Source: Nostoc sp. 'Lobaria pulmonaria (5183) cyanobiont' | GTDB lineage: Bacteria; Cyanobacteriota; Cyanobacteriia; Cyanobacteriales; Nostocaceae | Reading direction: 5' to 3' | DNA length: 64,000 bases | Assembly (NCBI RefSeq): GCF_002949795.1 | Contig: NZ_CP026692.1 | Coordinates: 3,642,545 to 3,706,544, forward strand | In this document: in pieces, positions 1 through 9,662 of the stretch | How the letters are laid out: each line of letters starts with the position of its first letter | How positions within the stretch are numbered: the stretch's first letter is position 1 | Made by a program: the position numbers and the translations under genes | Notes under the pieces: model-generated | What the model was told of the DNA's origin: nothing | Databases searched by the model: none | Seen by the model: only the letters and a program-made list of their open reading frames with translations

Positions 1-787
1 ATTCAAATCTCAATTCATCGAACAGACGTAAACCATACAGGCTCACGCTACCAGTCCCAAAAAATTGAGCCGCGTTGAATGTTACTTCATCTCCCCCTGA
101 TACTCCATACAGCACAGTTTTTCCATCCTGTGCCAGTAAGCCAAGGGCTACCCCCAAAGTCTTGCCACCTACTGACTCTACAATTAGATCGTAGGGGCCG
201 TACTCGCTGGCGGGTGAAAGGTCTTCGCCAATCACCACCGATTGCGCTCCTGCTTCTCTAACTAGAGTTTCATAGCCAGCTTGACGAATATGTGCCACAA
301 CTTGCGCTCCTGACAGTTGCGCCAATTGGATAGCGAAGTAACCAACGCCTCCTGATGCACCTGTAACCAGAACTGTCCGACCCAAAAGTGAACCACCTTT
401 TAAGACTGCATGGTATGCAGTTAAACCTGCTACAGGCAGTGTGGCGGCTTGAGCAAAAGATACTGATGGCGGCACTACTGCTAAGGCGTTAGTAGGAACA
501 GACACGAGTTCTGCCCAAGCACCGGCACGGCGCAAGCCAACTACACGCGCCCCTTGGGGAGGCCCCGAACCATCGGCGGCGGGGATTTCCACTACACCTG
601 CTAAGTCCCAACCAGGCTGCCAACCAGCCTCAGCAGTGGTTGAACGTTTTATCTCTCCCCGATTGAGGGAAATGGCCGCTACCTGCACTAGAGCTTCATC
701 TGGGGCAGGTTTTGGTGCAGTCACTTCACTCAGTGCCAAACGCCCTGGCACATTGGGATCAATAATCACAGCACGTATTTTGCTCAT
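1..787 (-). CDS. Zinc-independent MDR / quinone oxidoreductase (C-terminus cut by window edge)
   Basis: The gene runs off the left edge, so about 262 N-terminal residues are visible, starting MSKIRAVIIDPN. It belongs to the medium-chain dehydrogenase/reductase superfamily, quinone-oxidoreductase branch: an N-terminal GroES-like fold is followed by a Rossmann domain with the NAD(P)-binding motif TGASGGVGYFAIQLAQ. I see no catalytic zinc cysteine cluster, which fits NADPH:quinone reductase or enoyl-reductase-like enzymes rather than alcohol dehydrogenases. It is probably a cytosolic, NADPH-dependent reductase; the substrate cannot be told from sequence. A second MDR protein lies at 17472-18395, but the two are not close neighbours. 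Confidence 0.85.
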   Translation of the reverse strand, partial: MSKIRAVIIDPNVPGRLALSEVTAPKPAPDEALVQVAAISLNRGEIKRSTTAEAGWQPGWDLAGVVEIPAADGSGPPQGARVVGLRRAGAWAELVSVPTNALAVVPPSVSFAQAATLPVAGLTAYHAVLKGGSLLGRTVLVTGASGGVGYFAIQLAQLSGAQVVAHIRQAGYETLVREAGAQSVVIGEDLSPASEYGPYDLIVESVGGKTLGVALGLLAQDGKTVLYGVSGGDEVTFNAAQFFGTGSVSLYGLRLFDELRFE

Positions 788-1309
788 AAGGTTGCCCTAG
801 CTTAGAGATTAATTTCTAGTTCGTTGGTTCGCAATATACTACCTGTAATAAATAATCTCGATAGATTAGCTATTTATTCTTAACTGCAAATCCTTGCAAC
901 TAGGTTAACGAAATTTAATAAACAACGGTATCTTGATAAAGTTACAGTATTTTGCGTTCGTAATAAAGAAACTTATCACAAACAGCCAGAAGAATCAAGC
1001 ACCTGTGAAAATATTTGTTTTATCTATTGCTGCATTGTCAGCTAGTCGCATCAACCTTCTAGCTTACTCTATGACCAGCCTTCTGTCGGGCATCTATGGA
1101 TTTTGCTATGCAGTATGGGAAAATTTAAAATTAATAACTTTTATCTTTTTTATTTGATAAAAATCAAGCTTTATTCCCGGATAAGTATTTTAAACATCAC
1201 TACATTATTATTTACTAATCTGCTAGTAAAAAGTCAGCAATATGTATCATCAAATATCCTATTGAAAATATCTAAAATTAGCACTTTGGTAGTAAAAATT
1301 CCAGGATAA
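788..1309. other. AT-rich intergenic stretch, no supported gene
   Basis: The 522 bases between the oxidoreductase start and the fragment at 1310 are AT-rich. The open frames here need TTG starts and resemble no family I know. The promoter of the minus-strand oxidoreductase should lie in the first 100 bases, but no clear -35/-10 pair stands out. Confidence 0.4.
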
Positions 1310-1510
1310 TCGATTGAGTCTGTAATTTCTCAACTGCGGGACTCTTTGCAACAACAGGTGGGTGTGATGATTCCGTTAATTGTCACGGCAGGTATTTGCG
1401 ATCGCACTGACATCGATCGCATGTTGGCAAAAGATATCATCACAGAAGCAAAAGCAGAGGTTGGTGAAGCAAGAATGAAATCGGCTGAACCGACGAAACT
1501 TAGTCATTGA
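1310..1510 (+). pseudogene. Remnant of an unidentified coding region (66 codons, C-terminal part)
   Basis: A frame open from just after the TAA at 1307 to the TGA at 1508 reads like real protein: a polar helix, then VGVMIPLIVTAGICDRTDID, then a charged helical tail with AKAEVGEAR. Codon choice is protein-like, in contrast to the AT-rich DNA before it. There is no good start codon or ribosome site at its 5' end. It is probably the 3' remnant of a gene whose front has been lost. I do not recognise the family. Confidence 0.35.
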
Positions 1511-1539
1511 GCGTAAGCCTAGCCCGTCTTAGACATCGC
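1511..1539. repeat. Small dispersed palindromic repeat, copy 1
   Basis: This copy, GCGTAAGCCTAGCCCGTCTT followed by AGACATCGC, belongs to a palindromic family in this window with the core GTAGCCYGYCGTAGRCATCGC. Other copies are at 14526, 27409, 28208, 34780 and 53558. It abuts the stop codon of the fragment before it. Confidence 0.6.
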
Positions 1540-1661
1540 TTTGCCCAAACGATACCGGAAAAAGTTAGCTCTCCATAACCCTTTTTCTCTCGTTCGGCTG
1601 ATTAATTTTTCTGGCGACCCCACCATAATAAGCAGATATAAAATAGCCAAAAGAAAAACTC

Positions 1662-1877
1662 GTGACTGAAGAATTAAAGAAAGGCGATCGGGTAAAGTGG
1701 AATACATCACAGGGTGAAACTACTGGCAAAGTAGAAAAAAAATTAACTTCACCCATAGATATAAGTGGACATCATGTTGCTGCCTCAAAGGATAATCCAC
1801 AATATCTAGTGAAAAGCGACAAAACTGGCAAAGAAGCTGCTCATAAATTCGATGCTCTTGAAAAAATTGAAGACTAA
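1662..1877 (+). CDS. DUF2945 / HVA1 TUDOR-like small protein
   Basis: A 71-residue protein starting at GTG. It has the DUF2945 pattern: an N-terminal KGDRVKWNTSQGETTGKV segment (SH3/TUDOR-like strands), then HHVAASKDNPQYLVKSDKTG and a short C-terminal KFDALEKI. The family (hypervirulence-associated protein TUDOR domain) is widespread in bacteria and its molecular role is not settled. The length matches the family. It is cytosolic, with no membrane segment. It is a single gene between a degraded fragment and a 613-base spacer. Confidence 0.8.
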   Translation: MTEELKKGDRVKWNTSQGETTGKVEKKLTSPIDISGHHVAASKDNPQYLVKSDKTGKEAAHKFDALEKIED

Positions 1878-2490
1878 TGTAGCGTTATGAGTACTGTACC
1901 GCGGTTACTCCTGTATTTTGAGTGAGTCCATGTGATAAGACAAGCGATGGATTCGTAAAATTTGATGTTTCTGTGTTGGGTCGCTGCCATCTGAGTAAAG
2001 GCAAAACGGTTTGTCTTTTAATGTCGCTCATCTCTCAATTCCTACATTTTCTAGATTAATTAATGAACCTCTTATCTATTGCATTCCAGTATCTTGTATA
2101 CAAAAATTTAACTATTTTATTGACATACTTATGTATAGACTTTAGTCTAGTTCCCGGTGCAAAAGTGTTGAACGAATTAGATATAAAACTTTGTTAATAA
2201 CCAATAGTTCTGTGTTACAACTATATTTTTATAGCAAAGTAAAATATTAAAAGTTTGCTCGTTTTTTGGGGAAACTAATATTTCAGTAAACTAAGTTTTT
2301 GGGATGTTAAAAAATTTAAAATTTAGCAGGAATATTTATTTTTGAGAGTGCCTCAACTAATAATAGTTAAATTATGAGCAATAATTCCCCAGCCAACCCA
2401 ACGAGAGAATCCCAATTCTCCCCAATATAAAAAGTCACTGTACACGATGATCCGGAATTGTTTAGCCCATATTTGGGCTGTAATGGTTGA
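1878..2490. other. Intergenic spacer with no recognised feature
   Basis: This 613-base AT-rich spacer lies between DUF2945 (plus) and the 3' end of the large kinase (minus). A TTGACA near 2120 lacks a properly spaced -10 box. No hairpin terminator, RNA gene or coding frame is supported. Confidence 0.4.
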
Positions 2491-5400
2491 TTAGAAACTT
2501 CTTGCTTCTAGTCTTGCCTGAAGGGGGATAGAAACAATAAATTCAGCCCCTCCTCCTAAAACTGATACACATTCCAACTGTCCTCGATGCTTATTAGTCA
2601 CAATCTGGTAACTAATAGATAACCCTAAACCAGTGCCTTTCCCAACAGGTTTTGTGGTAAAAAAGGGTGTGAAGAGTTGCGTTTGCACATTTTCACCGAT
2701 ACCAGAACCGTTGTCAGCAATGCGAATGACGGCGACATTGCCTTCAATAGTAGTACGAATTGTAATGATACTTGGCTGACGTGCGATATCGGCATAAGTC
2801 CGGTGTTCGTTAAATTCCTCTAAAGAGTCGATCGCATTTGCCAGTAGGTTCATAAATACCTGATTGAGTTGGCCAGGGTAACACTCTACAGGTGGCAGGT
2901 TGCCGTACTCCTGTATTACCTGAATTCCGGGAGAGTCTGGTTGGGGTTTGAGCCGATTTTGCAAAATCATTAGGGTGCTATCAATACCGTCATGGATATC
3001 AACGGCTTTGACTTCAGCTTCGTCTAGGCGGGAAAAGTTTCGTAAAGATAATACAATCTGGCGAATGCGATCAGTTCCTACTTGCATTGAAGCCAACAGC
3101 TTAGGTAAGTCTTCCATCAAAAAATCTAAGTCAACCGCATCTATCTGATTCTGAACTTTAGGCGGTAAATTCTGGTTTTGCTGTTGATAAAGTTCTACTA
3201 CACTCATCAAGTCTTTGACATAATTATTAACGTAAGTAAGGTTGCCGTAGATAAAGCTGACTGGGTTATTAATTTCGTGAGCAACGCCTGCCACCAACTG
3301 CCCCAAGCTAGACATTTTTTCGCTTTGCACCATCTGAGACTGGGTGAGCTTCAATTCATCGAGCGTGTGTTCTAGCTGCTTTGCTTTCTCACGCGCTTGT
3401 GTTTCCGAAATCTCTAACTCCTGGGAGTATATGTGCAAATTTGTGTAGAGGCGAGCATTTTCTATAGAGATGGAAACTTGTGAAGTCAATAGGTTCAGTA
3501 CCTCTAGTCGCTCTGCGGTAAAGGCTCCGGTGGTGAGGTTATTTTCTAGGTAAAGAACTCCAGTTAGCTTACCCTGGTGAGCAAAAGGCGAACACAAAAC
3601 TGATTTAGGTTGATTGGCAATAATATAGTTGTCACTCACAAAACGCTCTGTGTGACTAGCATCGTCTAAAACCAAATTTTCTTTTGTTCTTTCAACATAG
3701 TTAATCAGTAAAACTGGCAATTTATGCTTTACTTGTACCAGACTGGACGATCGCACTGTCAATTGATCTCGATCAATGCTTCCTTCAGCTTCAATCACCC
3801 ACTGGTTCTCCCGTTTTACAAGTAAATAACCCATTTGGGCCCCAGCATTCTCGATCGCGATCGTCATCATTTTCTCCAGCAGCCGACTTAGCTCCATCTC
3901 GCTTGAGAGTGCTTGCGATGCTTTAATCGCTGTGGTTAAATCTAGAGTTTGGGTTTTAGCTTCAGAAATATCCCGAATCTGCTTTGTAGCCGTACCCCGC
4001 CCATTAACCTCCCCAACTGTATCTGTAAAAAGTTGGGAATATTGTTCGTCTAGTTGCTGCACTTTACCCGTAGCTTCCCACTTTAGATAGCGATAACGGG
4101 CTTCTTTAAAATAAACTTTGGCAAAGTTTGTTCTATCCTTGGCTAAGTAAAATCGAAATGCGAGTTCGTTTGCTAAGGCTTCATTTTGTAAATAACCGTT
4201 TTCGGCAGCAGAAGCGATCGCCTTGTCATACAGCTCCATTGCCTGATAATCTTGTTGGTAAATCCGAGCCACTTCAGCTTGAATCAGCAGGAACTTGTGT
4301 TGATAATTGGTTGGGCAGTGCATTGCCCATTGCTGGAATTTTTCTAAGTTGGCATTTAGTTTATGCAGATAAATGACTTGAGTTGCGGTATCAGCCTCTG
4401 CATAAGCCCCTGCTAAGGCAATACTTTGGTGAAAATAGAAAACAGGATTAATAAAAATTCCTCGCGCTCCCCCAACAAATTTTTCTGCATTCTCTGCATA
4501 TTCAACAGCTTTGATATATTCTCCATACCAGTTACAGAGCGCAAGTTTATAGATGTAAACTACAAATGCACTCAACATATCCGAAGATGCCAACGCAAAC
4601 TCTAGCACTTGTTGTTCATCTGCCCAAGTTCCAAGAAGTTGGTCAATCTTGCCTGCTGGCTTAGTCAGGTTAGCGATCGCTTCCATAGCCAGCAGATGAT
4701 AGTTCAACATATTTTTGTCAATCTTGCGAAGAGTGGGAATAAAATCTTCGGCTATTTCTGCGGTTTTTTCCAAAGATTCATTCCCAAATAACGATTGCCA
4801 CAAAAAATTAACTGAACAATAACCAGACCATTGGTAAGAACCTGTTTCTAAACCACTATTAAATCCCTTTAGTAAATAAGGTTTTGCCTGACTAATATGG
4901 TCTTTGTAATGACAGATTAAACCTCCCCACATATTCAAAATATTCGCTTCTAATTCCTTCGTTCTTAAAATTTCATGCAAACGCAGAGATAGCTCACCAA
5001 ACTCATAACCTGAATCTACCTCACCATATTGAAATACTAAGTTGAAGGAATACAGCATGTAACCAAATACCGAAATTCGGGAGTTGCCATACTTAACTGA
5101 AAGTTGAGTTATGTTCATAGATGTGATATGCAACGCTTTAGATCCTAAAAAGTAGGCAATAGGCCAGACTTCTTTTAAGATGCGTTGAGCCATTAACTTC
5201 TCTTCGTCTTGCATTGGCGGTAGTTCTGCGAGACTAAAAGTTGAGCGATCGCCAATAATTTTTTTTGTTTGATTAAGTTTTGCCAACAGATATGCATCAT
5301 CGGGATAAGCTGTAAACTTTAAGCCTAAAAGTTCCAAGGTGTTTAACCCAATTTTATATGCAGAGTTTAAATCATTCTCCATCCGATAACACATAATCCG

Positions 5401-7944
5401 ATATTCATTCACCCGACACATATCAAGAGTAGTTTGAACCTGGCTGAAAGTCTGCTCAAAAATCAGCAAAGCTTCCTCATATTTTCCATTTAAAAATTCT
5501 GCTTCTCCAGATTGTAAATATAAAGTTAAGGTAAGTAAATAATTATCTTGCCAGCTATTTTCAGGTAGATAACTCATCCCTGTCTCTAGCAATTTGAGTG
5601 CAGTGACAAACGCCGAAGATGATTTTGCCCGTTGACCTGCTTTCAGATTTAATTCTGCCAGTTCATATCTTTCTACTGATTCCACAATCAATGAACTACC
5701 AGCATTGAGATGGTTGACAATATCAAAAAGATGTTCTTCTAACTGGGCTTTTTCAGTATTATGTAATAGTAATTTTCCCACCTTTAGGTGTACTTGTTGT
5801 TGCTGGTCGGTTGGAATTAAAAAATAGGCAGCTTGCTGAACGCGATCGTGCAAAAACTTATAGTCAACTTCTACAGCAGTATTGCAGTATATTGCCAATT
5901 CAGACTGATTCAACAACTGAGGAATTTTGTAAGTATCGCTTAAGGGAAGAATTAATCCCGCTCGCAAAGCTTCCCATAAATCAATTGCTGTTGCTGATGG
6001 AGATTTTTCGTTTACTACAGCTAGAATTTCTAAATTAAAACGGTTGCCAACACAAGCAGCTAATTGTAAAACTTGCTGCGTCGGTTCTGACAGCCTCTGA
6101 ATTTTATTCACCATTAAATCGACAACATTATCGGTAATGGCTTGTGACTGAATTTTGTTGAGATCCCACTTCCAGAAACCCGAATGATAATCAAATGTCA
6201 AGAGATTATCTTGATGAAGTACTTTTAGTAACTGAGTTAAGAAAAAGGGATTACCTTGGGTTTTTTGAAACAGCAAATCGGCTAAAGGTTCTGCCTGAGA
6301 TGATTCACAATTGAACGTGTCAGTAACCAGTTGAGTAATATGAGGTGTTGCTAATGGCTTCAAAAGCAACTCTTCAACGGTTGCCCCAAATGCTTGAATT
6401 GTCTCTAGCATTAGCATCAGCGGATGGGTGGGACTAACTTCGTTATCTCGATAAGCCCCAATCAGCAAGAGATACTGACTTTCTGGGTCAGTCATCAGAT
6501 TCTCGACCAGGTTCACAGAGGCAGCATCTGCCCATTGGAGGTCATCTAAAAACAGTACTAAGGGATGGAGAGCAGCAGTAAAGGCATGGATAAATTGCTT
6601 AAACACCCGATTAAAACGGTTTTGAGACTCAGCAACCCCCAACTGCGGTACAGGCGCTTGCTGCCCAATAATCAGTTCTACTTCCGGGATGACATCAATA
6701 ATAACTTGACCGTTAGCTCCCAATGCTCGTAGTAATTTATTTTTCCAAACCTCAACTCTGGCTTGACTTTCAGCTAACAGTTGTCGCATCAATTCTCGAA
6801 ATGCCTGAATTAAAGAAGCATAAGGAATATCTCGCTTAAGTTGGTCAAATTTGCCACCGATAAAGTAACCTCGTTGCCGCACAATCGGTTTGTGAACTTC
6901 GTTAACTAGTGAGGATTTGCCGATACCAGAATATCCTCCTACCAACACAACTTCGCTAGAACCAAGGCTAACTTTTTCAAAGGCAGCCATTAAAGCCGCC
7001 ACTTCTACTTCCCGACCGTAAAGTTTTTGAGCTATTTGGAATTGATGCGAAAAATCTTGCTGACCTAAATTAAAAAGGTCAATGCTGCCTTTTGTTTGCA
7101 GTTGTATCGCTGCTTGCTCTAGGTCAGCCTTTAACCCGTAAGCACTCTGATAGCGGTCTTCAGCAGTTTTGCTCAGAAGTTTCATTGCGATCGCAGAGAT
7201 TGCCAGTGGTACTTTAGGATTAATCTCGTGCGGAGCTACTGGGATTTTCGCAATGTGACAATGCACCAACTCCATTGGGTCTTGGGCATTTTGGAAGGGG
7301 AGCTGACCTGTCAGCATTTCGTAGAAAATTACACCTAATGAGTAAAAATCTGTACGATAATCTAAGGTTCGGTTGATGCGTCCAGTTTGCTCAGGCGACA
7401 TATAAGCCAGCGTTCCTTCTAGGAGGTTGAGGCTACTGATTTCTGGGCTTTCTTTTGATAACAGCGAAGCGATGCTGAAGTCAATCAGTTTTATTTTTTC
7501 GGTATTGGGGTTATAAAGAATGTTTTCGGGCTTAAGATCCTTATGGATAATGTGGTGGGTATGTAACTCTCCCAAAGTTTCAGTAATTTGTTCGGCAATG
7601 TTAAGAAATTTTGTAAGTTCAACTCCTGTAGTAGATATCTGATGTTTTAAGGTTTCTCCACCAAAGTCTTCTAAAACCAGTGCTAGACCATTATTGTAGC
7701 CGTTGTCATAATTGATTAATTCATGGGCTTTAATTACACCTGCAATATTCAGGTTTTGGATAATTTCGTATTCGTGTTTGAGTTGAGCAATCTCTTTGAT
7801 AGTGGGATACTCTGCTTTAAGCAGTTTGATCACAACTGAGCATTCCTTAGCCTTGGAGTATGCTCGATAAATTACTGTGGCAGCAGCCTCATAAATTAAA
7901 CTTCTAATACTATAGTCAGGGATGTGAGCAATTAATTTAAACAT
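2491..7944 (-). CDS. Hybrid Ser/Thr kinase - AAA ATPase - GAF - histidine kinase signalling protein
   Basis: This is a 1817-residue multidomain sensor typical of filamentous cyanobacteria. Residues 1-280 form a Hanks-type kinase: the ATP lysine lies in VVIKLLK (K40), the catalytic loop is HKDLKPEN (134-141), the DFG motif is DFS (155-157) and APE is SPE (183-185). An AAA/predicted-ATPase module follows, with Walker A GYSGIGKSS (337-345) and Walker B LVLFLDDLQWAD (462-473). A long helical TPR-like region spans about 700-1300. Then come a GAF domain (about 1335-1495), a coiled coil, an H-box VAHEINNP with phosphoacceptor His1556, and an HATPase with N-box near 1694 and G1/G2 motifs DNGSGIG and GTGLGLS. 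There are no transmembrane segments, so it is probably cytosolic and receives its signal at the TPR or GAF parts. No response regulator lies beside it. Confidence 0.95.
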   Translation of the reverse strand: MFKLIAHIPDYSIRSLIYEAAATVIYRAYSKAKECSVVIKLLKAEYPTIKEIAQLKHEYEIIQNLNIAGVIKAHELINYDNGYNNGLALVLEDFGGETLKHQISTTGVELTKFLNIAEQITETLGELHTHHIIHKDLKPENILYNPNTEKIKLIDFSIASLLSKESPEISSLNLLEGTLAYMSPEQTGRINRTLDYRTDFYSLGVIFYEMLTGQLPFQNAQDPMELVHCHIAKIPVAPHEINPKVPLAISAIAMKLLSKTAEDRYQSAYGLKADLEQAAIQLQTKGSIDLFNLGQQDFSHQFQIAQKLYGREVEVAALMAAFEKVSLGSSEVVLVGGYSGIGKSSLVNEVHKPIVRQRGYFIGGKFDQLKRDIPYASLIQAFRELMRQLLAESQARVEVWKNKLLRALGANGQVIIDVIPEVELIIGQQAPVPQLGVAESQNRFNRVFKQFIHAFTAALHPLVLFLDDLQWADAASVNLVENLMTDPESQYLLLIGAYRDNEVSPTHPLMLMLETIQAFGATVEELLLKPLATPHITQLVTDTFNCESSQAEPLADLLFQKTQGNPFFLTQLLKVLHQDNLLTFDYHSGFWKWDLNKIQSQAITDNVVDLMVNKIQRLSEPTQQVLQLAACVGNRFNLEILAVVNEKSPSATAIDLWEALRAGLILPLSDTYKIPQLLNQSELAIYCNTAVEVDYKFLHDRVQQAAYFLIPTDQQQQVHLKVGKLLLHNTEKAQLEEHLFDIVNHLNAGSSLIVESVERYELAELNLKAGQRAKSSSAFVTALKLLETGMSYLPENSWQDNYLLTLTLYLQSGEAEFLNGKYEEALLIFEQTFSQVQTTLDMCRVNEYRIMCYRMENDLNSAYKIGLNTLELLGLKFTAYPDDAYLLAKLNQTKKIIGDRSTFSLAELPPMQDEEKLMAQRILKEVWPIAYFLGSKALHITSMNITQLSVKYGNSRISVFGYMLYSFNLVFQYGEVDSGYEFGELSLRLHEILRTKELEANILNMWGGLICHYKDHISQAKPYLLKGFNSGLETGSYQWSGYCSVNFLWQSLFGNESLEKTAEIAEDFIPTLRKIDKNMLNYHLLAMEAIANLTKPAGKIDQLLGTWADEQQVLEFALASSDMLSAFVVYIYKLALCNWYGEYIKAVEYAENAEKFVGGARGIFINPVFYFHQSIALAGAYAEADTATQVIYLHKLNANLEKFQQWAMHCPTNYQHKFLLIQAEVARIYQQDYQAMELYDKAIASAAENGYLQNEALANELAFRFYLAKDRTNFAKVYFKEARYRYLKWEATGKVQQLDEQYSQLFTDTVGEVNGRGTATKQIRDISEAKTQTLDLTTAIKASQALSSEMELSRLLEKMMTIAIENAGAQMGYLLVKRENQWVIEAEGSIDRDQLTVRSSSLVQVKHKLPVLLINYVERTKENLVLDDASHTERFVSDNYIIANQPKSVLCSPFAHQGKLTGVLYLENNLTTGAFTAERLEVLNLLTSQVSISIENARLYTNLHIYSQELEISETQAREKAKQLEHTLDELKLTQSQMVQSEKMSSLGQLVAGVAHEINNPVSFIYGNLTYVNNYVKDLMSVVELYQQQNQNLPPKVQNQIDAVDLDFLMEDLPKLLASMQVGTDRIRQIVLSLRNFSRLDEAEVKAVDIHDGIDSTLMILQNRLKPQPDSPGIQVIQEYGNLPPVECYPGQLNQVFMNLLANAIDSLEEFNEHRTYADIARQPSIITIRTTIEGNVAVIRIADNGSGIGENVQTQLFTPFFTTKPVGKGTGLGLSISYQIVTNKHRGQLECVSVLGGGAEFIVSIPLQARLEARSF

Positions 7945-8377
7945 TAATACTTGTCTGAATGTTGTTTTCTAATAAATTTTGGTGGTTCCTATGATAGTTC
8001 CCAGAATACAAGTCAAGTTAACTCTTCAAATGCTAATTAAGGAAAAATTAGCGAGGCTGATCTTTACCAGGACGCAATGACTATAAACTTTTTCATACAG
8101 TGTATGCAGATCCTTTTTCTACGTACCCTCTCCCAATTTGGGAGAGGGGAGCATAATTCTCCAGTTCCCCGAATCCCAACATGGGATTCGGGGTTAGGGG
8201 ATGAGGGCAACTCTAGAACGCTTTCTCTTACCTAACTTTTACCTGAAGTTGACACCTATGGGCACTGCCGTGCCCCTACACCCCACGATATAATTTTGTA
8301 CTGCATCTGAATGGGAACCGCTATATGCTTTATTCAGAACGCATAATTAATTTCACCAGCAGATGTCTAATAAATAG
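7945..8377. other. Repeat-rich spacer between the kinase and acsF
   Basis: This 433-base spacer holds a G/C-rich palindromic stretch at about 8129-8215 (paired GGGAGAGGGG and GGATTCGGGG blocks) and a copy of a dispersed element at 8261-8325. The kinase promoter must lie near 7945-8050; I see no canonical boxes. Confidence 0.5.
8261..8325 (-). repeat. Dispersed element, partial copy (family of 33939-34045)
   Basis: The reverse complement of these 65 bases matches 33939-34003 with three mismatches, beginning TATAGCGGTTCCCATTCAGA. Only one end of the element is preserved: the distal arm seen at 34033-34045 is absent here. It is likely a truncated MITE-like element. Confidence 0.7.
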
Positions 8378-9433
8378 CTAACGAACCGTTCCCCGCAGGG
8401 CTTCAGCATCAATTGGTTTGATGAGGTAAAGTAACAGCAGATTCCAAACAATTGCTGCAATCAAAGGTAGTTTGCGAATTAGCTTCACCAATTTCGGACT
8501 AGAACTGCCTTCAATATCTGCAATTTTCAAGTTATAACCAGCACAGCGTTGCAGACGTGGGAAAAACTTGGGATGTTCGGTATTCAACATTACAGGAAAA
8601 GCCCGTCCTGCGGTTTCATTGGTGTTGCGGACAACTTGGATATCAAATTCTGTGGCATCAAGTCCCAATGATTTGTAGAACCCAGAACGTTCATGAACTG
8701 TCAGGGTGTGAGTAGCAAACACTGATAGCAAAAAAAAGCGACTCCACAGCCTAGATTTCCAGGTGTTCCAGAGTTGCGGTTGAGAACGCAATAATGCTTT
8801 GAATATGTCCCCGTGGCGGTTTTCGTCCTGACACCAACTCTCAAAGTAGCGGAATATGGGGTAAAACTGGTTTTCTGGGTGCTTTTCTAGATGCCTGAAA
8901 ATAATAATGTAACGCCAGTAGCCAATTTTTTCTGAGAGGTAAACGGTGTAAAGTACCCATTCAATCGGGAAAAATGTATAAGTGCGGGTTTTAGTAACAG
9001 TGCCTAAATCAAGGGAGAGTTTAAAATCGGCCATTGCTTTGTTGAGAAATCCGGCGTGGCGGGCTTCATCACGCGCCATCATTTGAAATATTTCCGCTAG
9101 CACTGGACTGCGATTTTTTAGCTTGCGGGATAATTCCTTGAAAAGCAAGAAGCCGGAAAATTCAGAAATGCAAGAGCGTTCCAAATACTCTACAAATGCC
9201 TGCCTTGCTTCACCGCTAATGTGTTCCCAAGACTGCTCAAACGCTTGATCGCGAACAAAATGGTGGCGGTTGTAGTCTGTCCGCATTTCTGTCAACATCG
9301 CCTGCAACTCCGTTTCCTGAGCAGACAAATCCAGCTTGGCTGCGGTTTCAAAATCTGTAGTGTAAAACCGGGGGGTGAGTACAGTTTCTTTGCTGGGGGT
9401 TTTAATTTCTGGCTTGGGTAGGGTGTTAACCAT
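8378..9433 (-). CDS. acsF: Magnesium-protoporphyrin IX monomethyl ester (oxidative) cyclase AcsF
   Basis: A 351-residue diiron enzyme that uses O2 to form the isocyclic ring of chlorophyll from Mg-protoporphyrin IX monomethyl ester. Family landmarks are clear: PRFYTTDF near residue 21, the first ligand region SCISEFSGF (E91), ARDEARHAGF (E123, H126), the chlorophyll-cyclase block FFPIEWVLYTVYLSEKIGYW and the second ligand pair CQDENRHGD (E204, H207). The length is normal for AcsF/ChlE/Ycf59. The C-terminus has a hydrophobic stretch (LIAAIVWNLLLLYLI), consistent with membrane association. The gene is not next to other chlorophyll genes; hemE is 47 kb away. Cyanobacteria often carry two acsF copies tuned to oxygen level; which one this is cannot be told here. 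Confidence 0.96.
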   Translation of the reverse strand: MVNTLPKPEIKTPSKETVLTPRFYTTDFETAAKLDLSAQETELQAMLTEMRTDYNRHHFVRDQAFEQSWEHISGEARQAFVEYLERSCISEFSGFLLFKELSRKLKNRSPVLAEIFQMMARDEARHAGFLNKAMADFKLSLDLGTVTKTRTYTFFPIEWVLYTVYLSEKIGYWRYIIIFRHLEKHPENQFYPIFRYFESWCQDENRHGDIFKALLRSQPQLWNTWKSRLWSRFFLLSVFATHTLTVHERSGFYKSLGLDATEFDIQVVRNTNETAGRAFPVMLNTEHPKFFPRLQRCAGYNLKIADIEGSSSPKLVKLIRKLPLIAAIVWNLLLLYLIKPIDAEALRGTVR

Positions 9434-9662
9434 GATTAATGAGGCGAGCGAATCAATAGCTATATAACTACAAAGTTATAATAAATATGATTATTTTGCT
9501 AGACCTCTTTACAATCCTTGAGTAAAGTCAGAAATAAGGGATTTCCAATAAATAAATTATCCATCTTGGGGGTTGGGCAGCATTCGACTGAGCGCTCACG
9601 CTGAAGTCTTGTCCGCCCTGAATATGTTACGGGAGGAGCGATCGCACCACTTCATGCTAAAC

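Noticed and set aside
933..1157. 74-codon ORF
   Set aside because: It needs a TTG start, has no ribosome site and lies in AT-rich DNA with no family resemblance.
2120..2140. Promoter from TTGACA and TATAGA
   Set aside because: The spacing is too short (about 9 bases) and no plus-strand gene follows.
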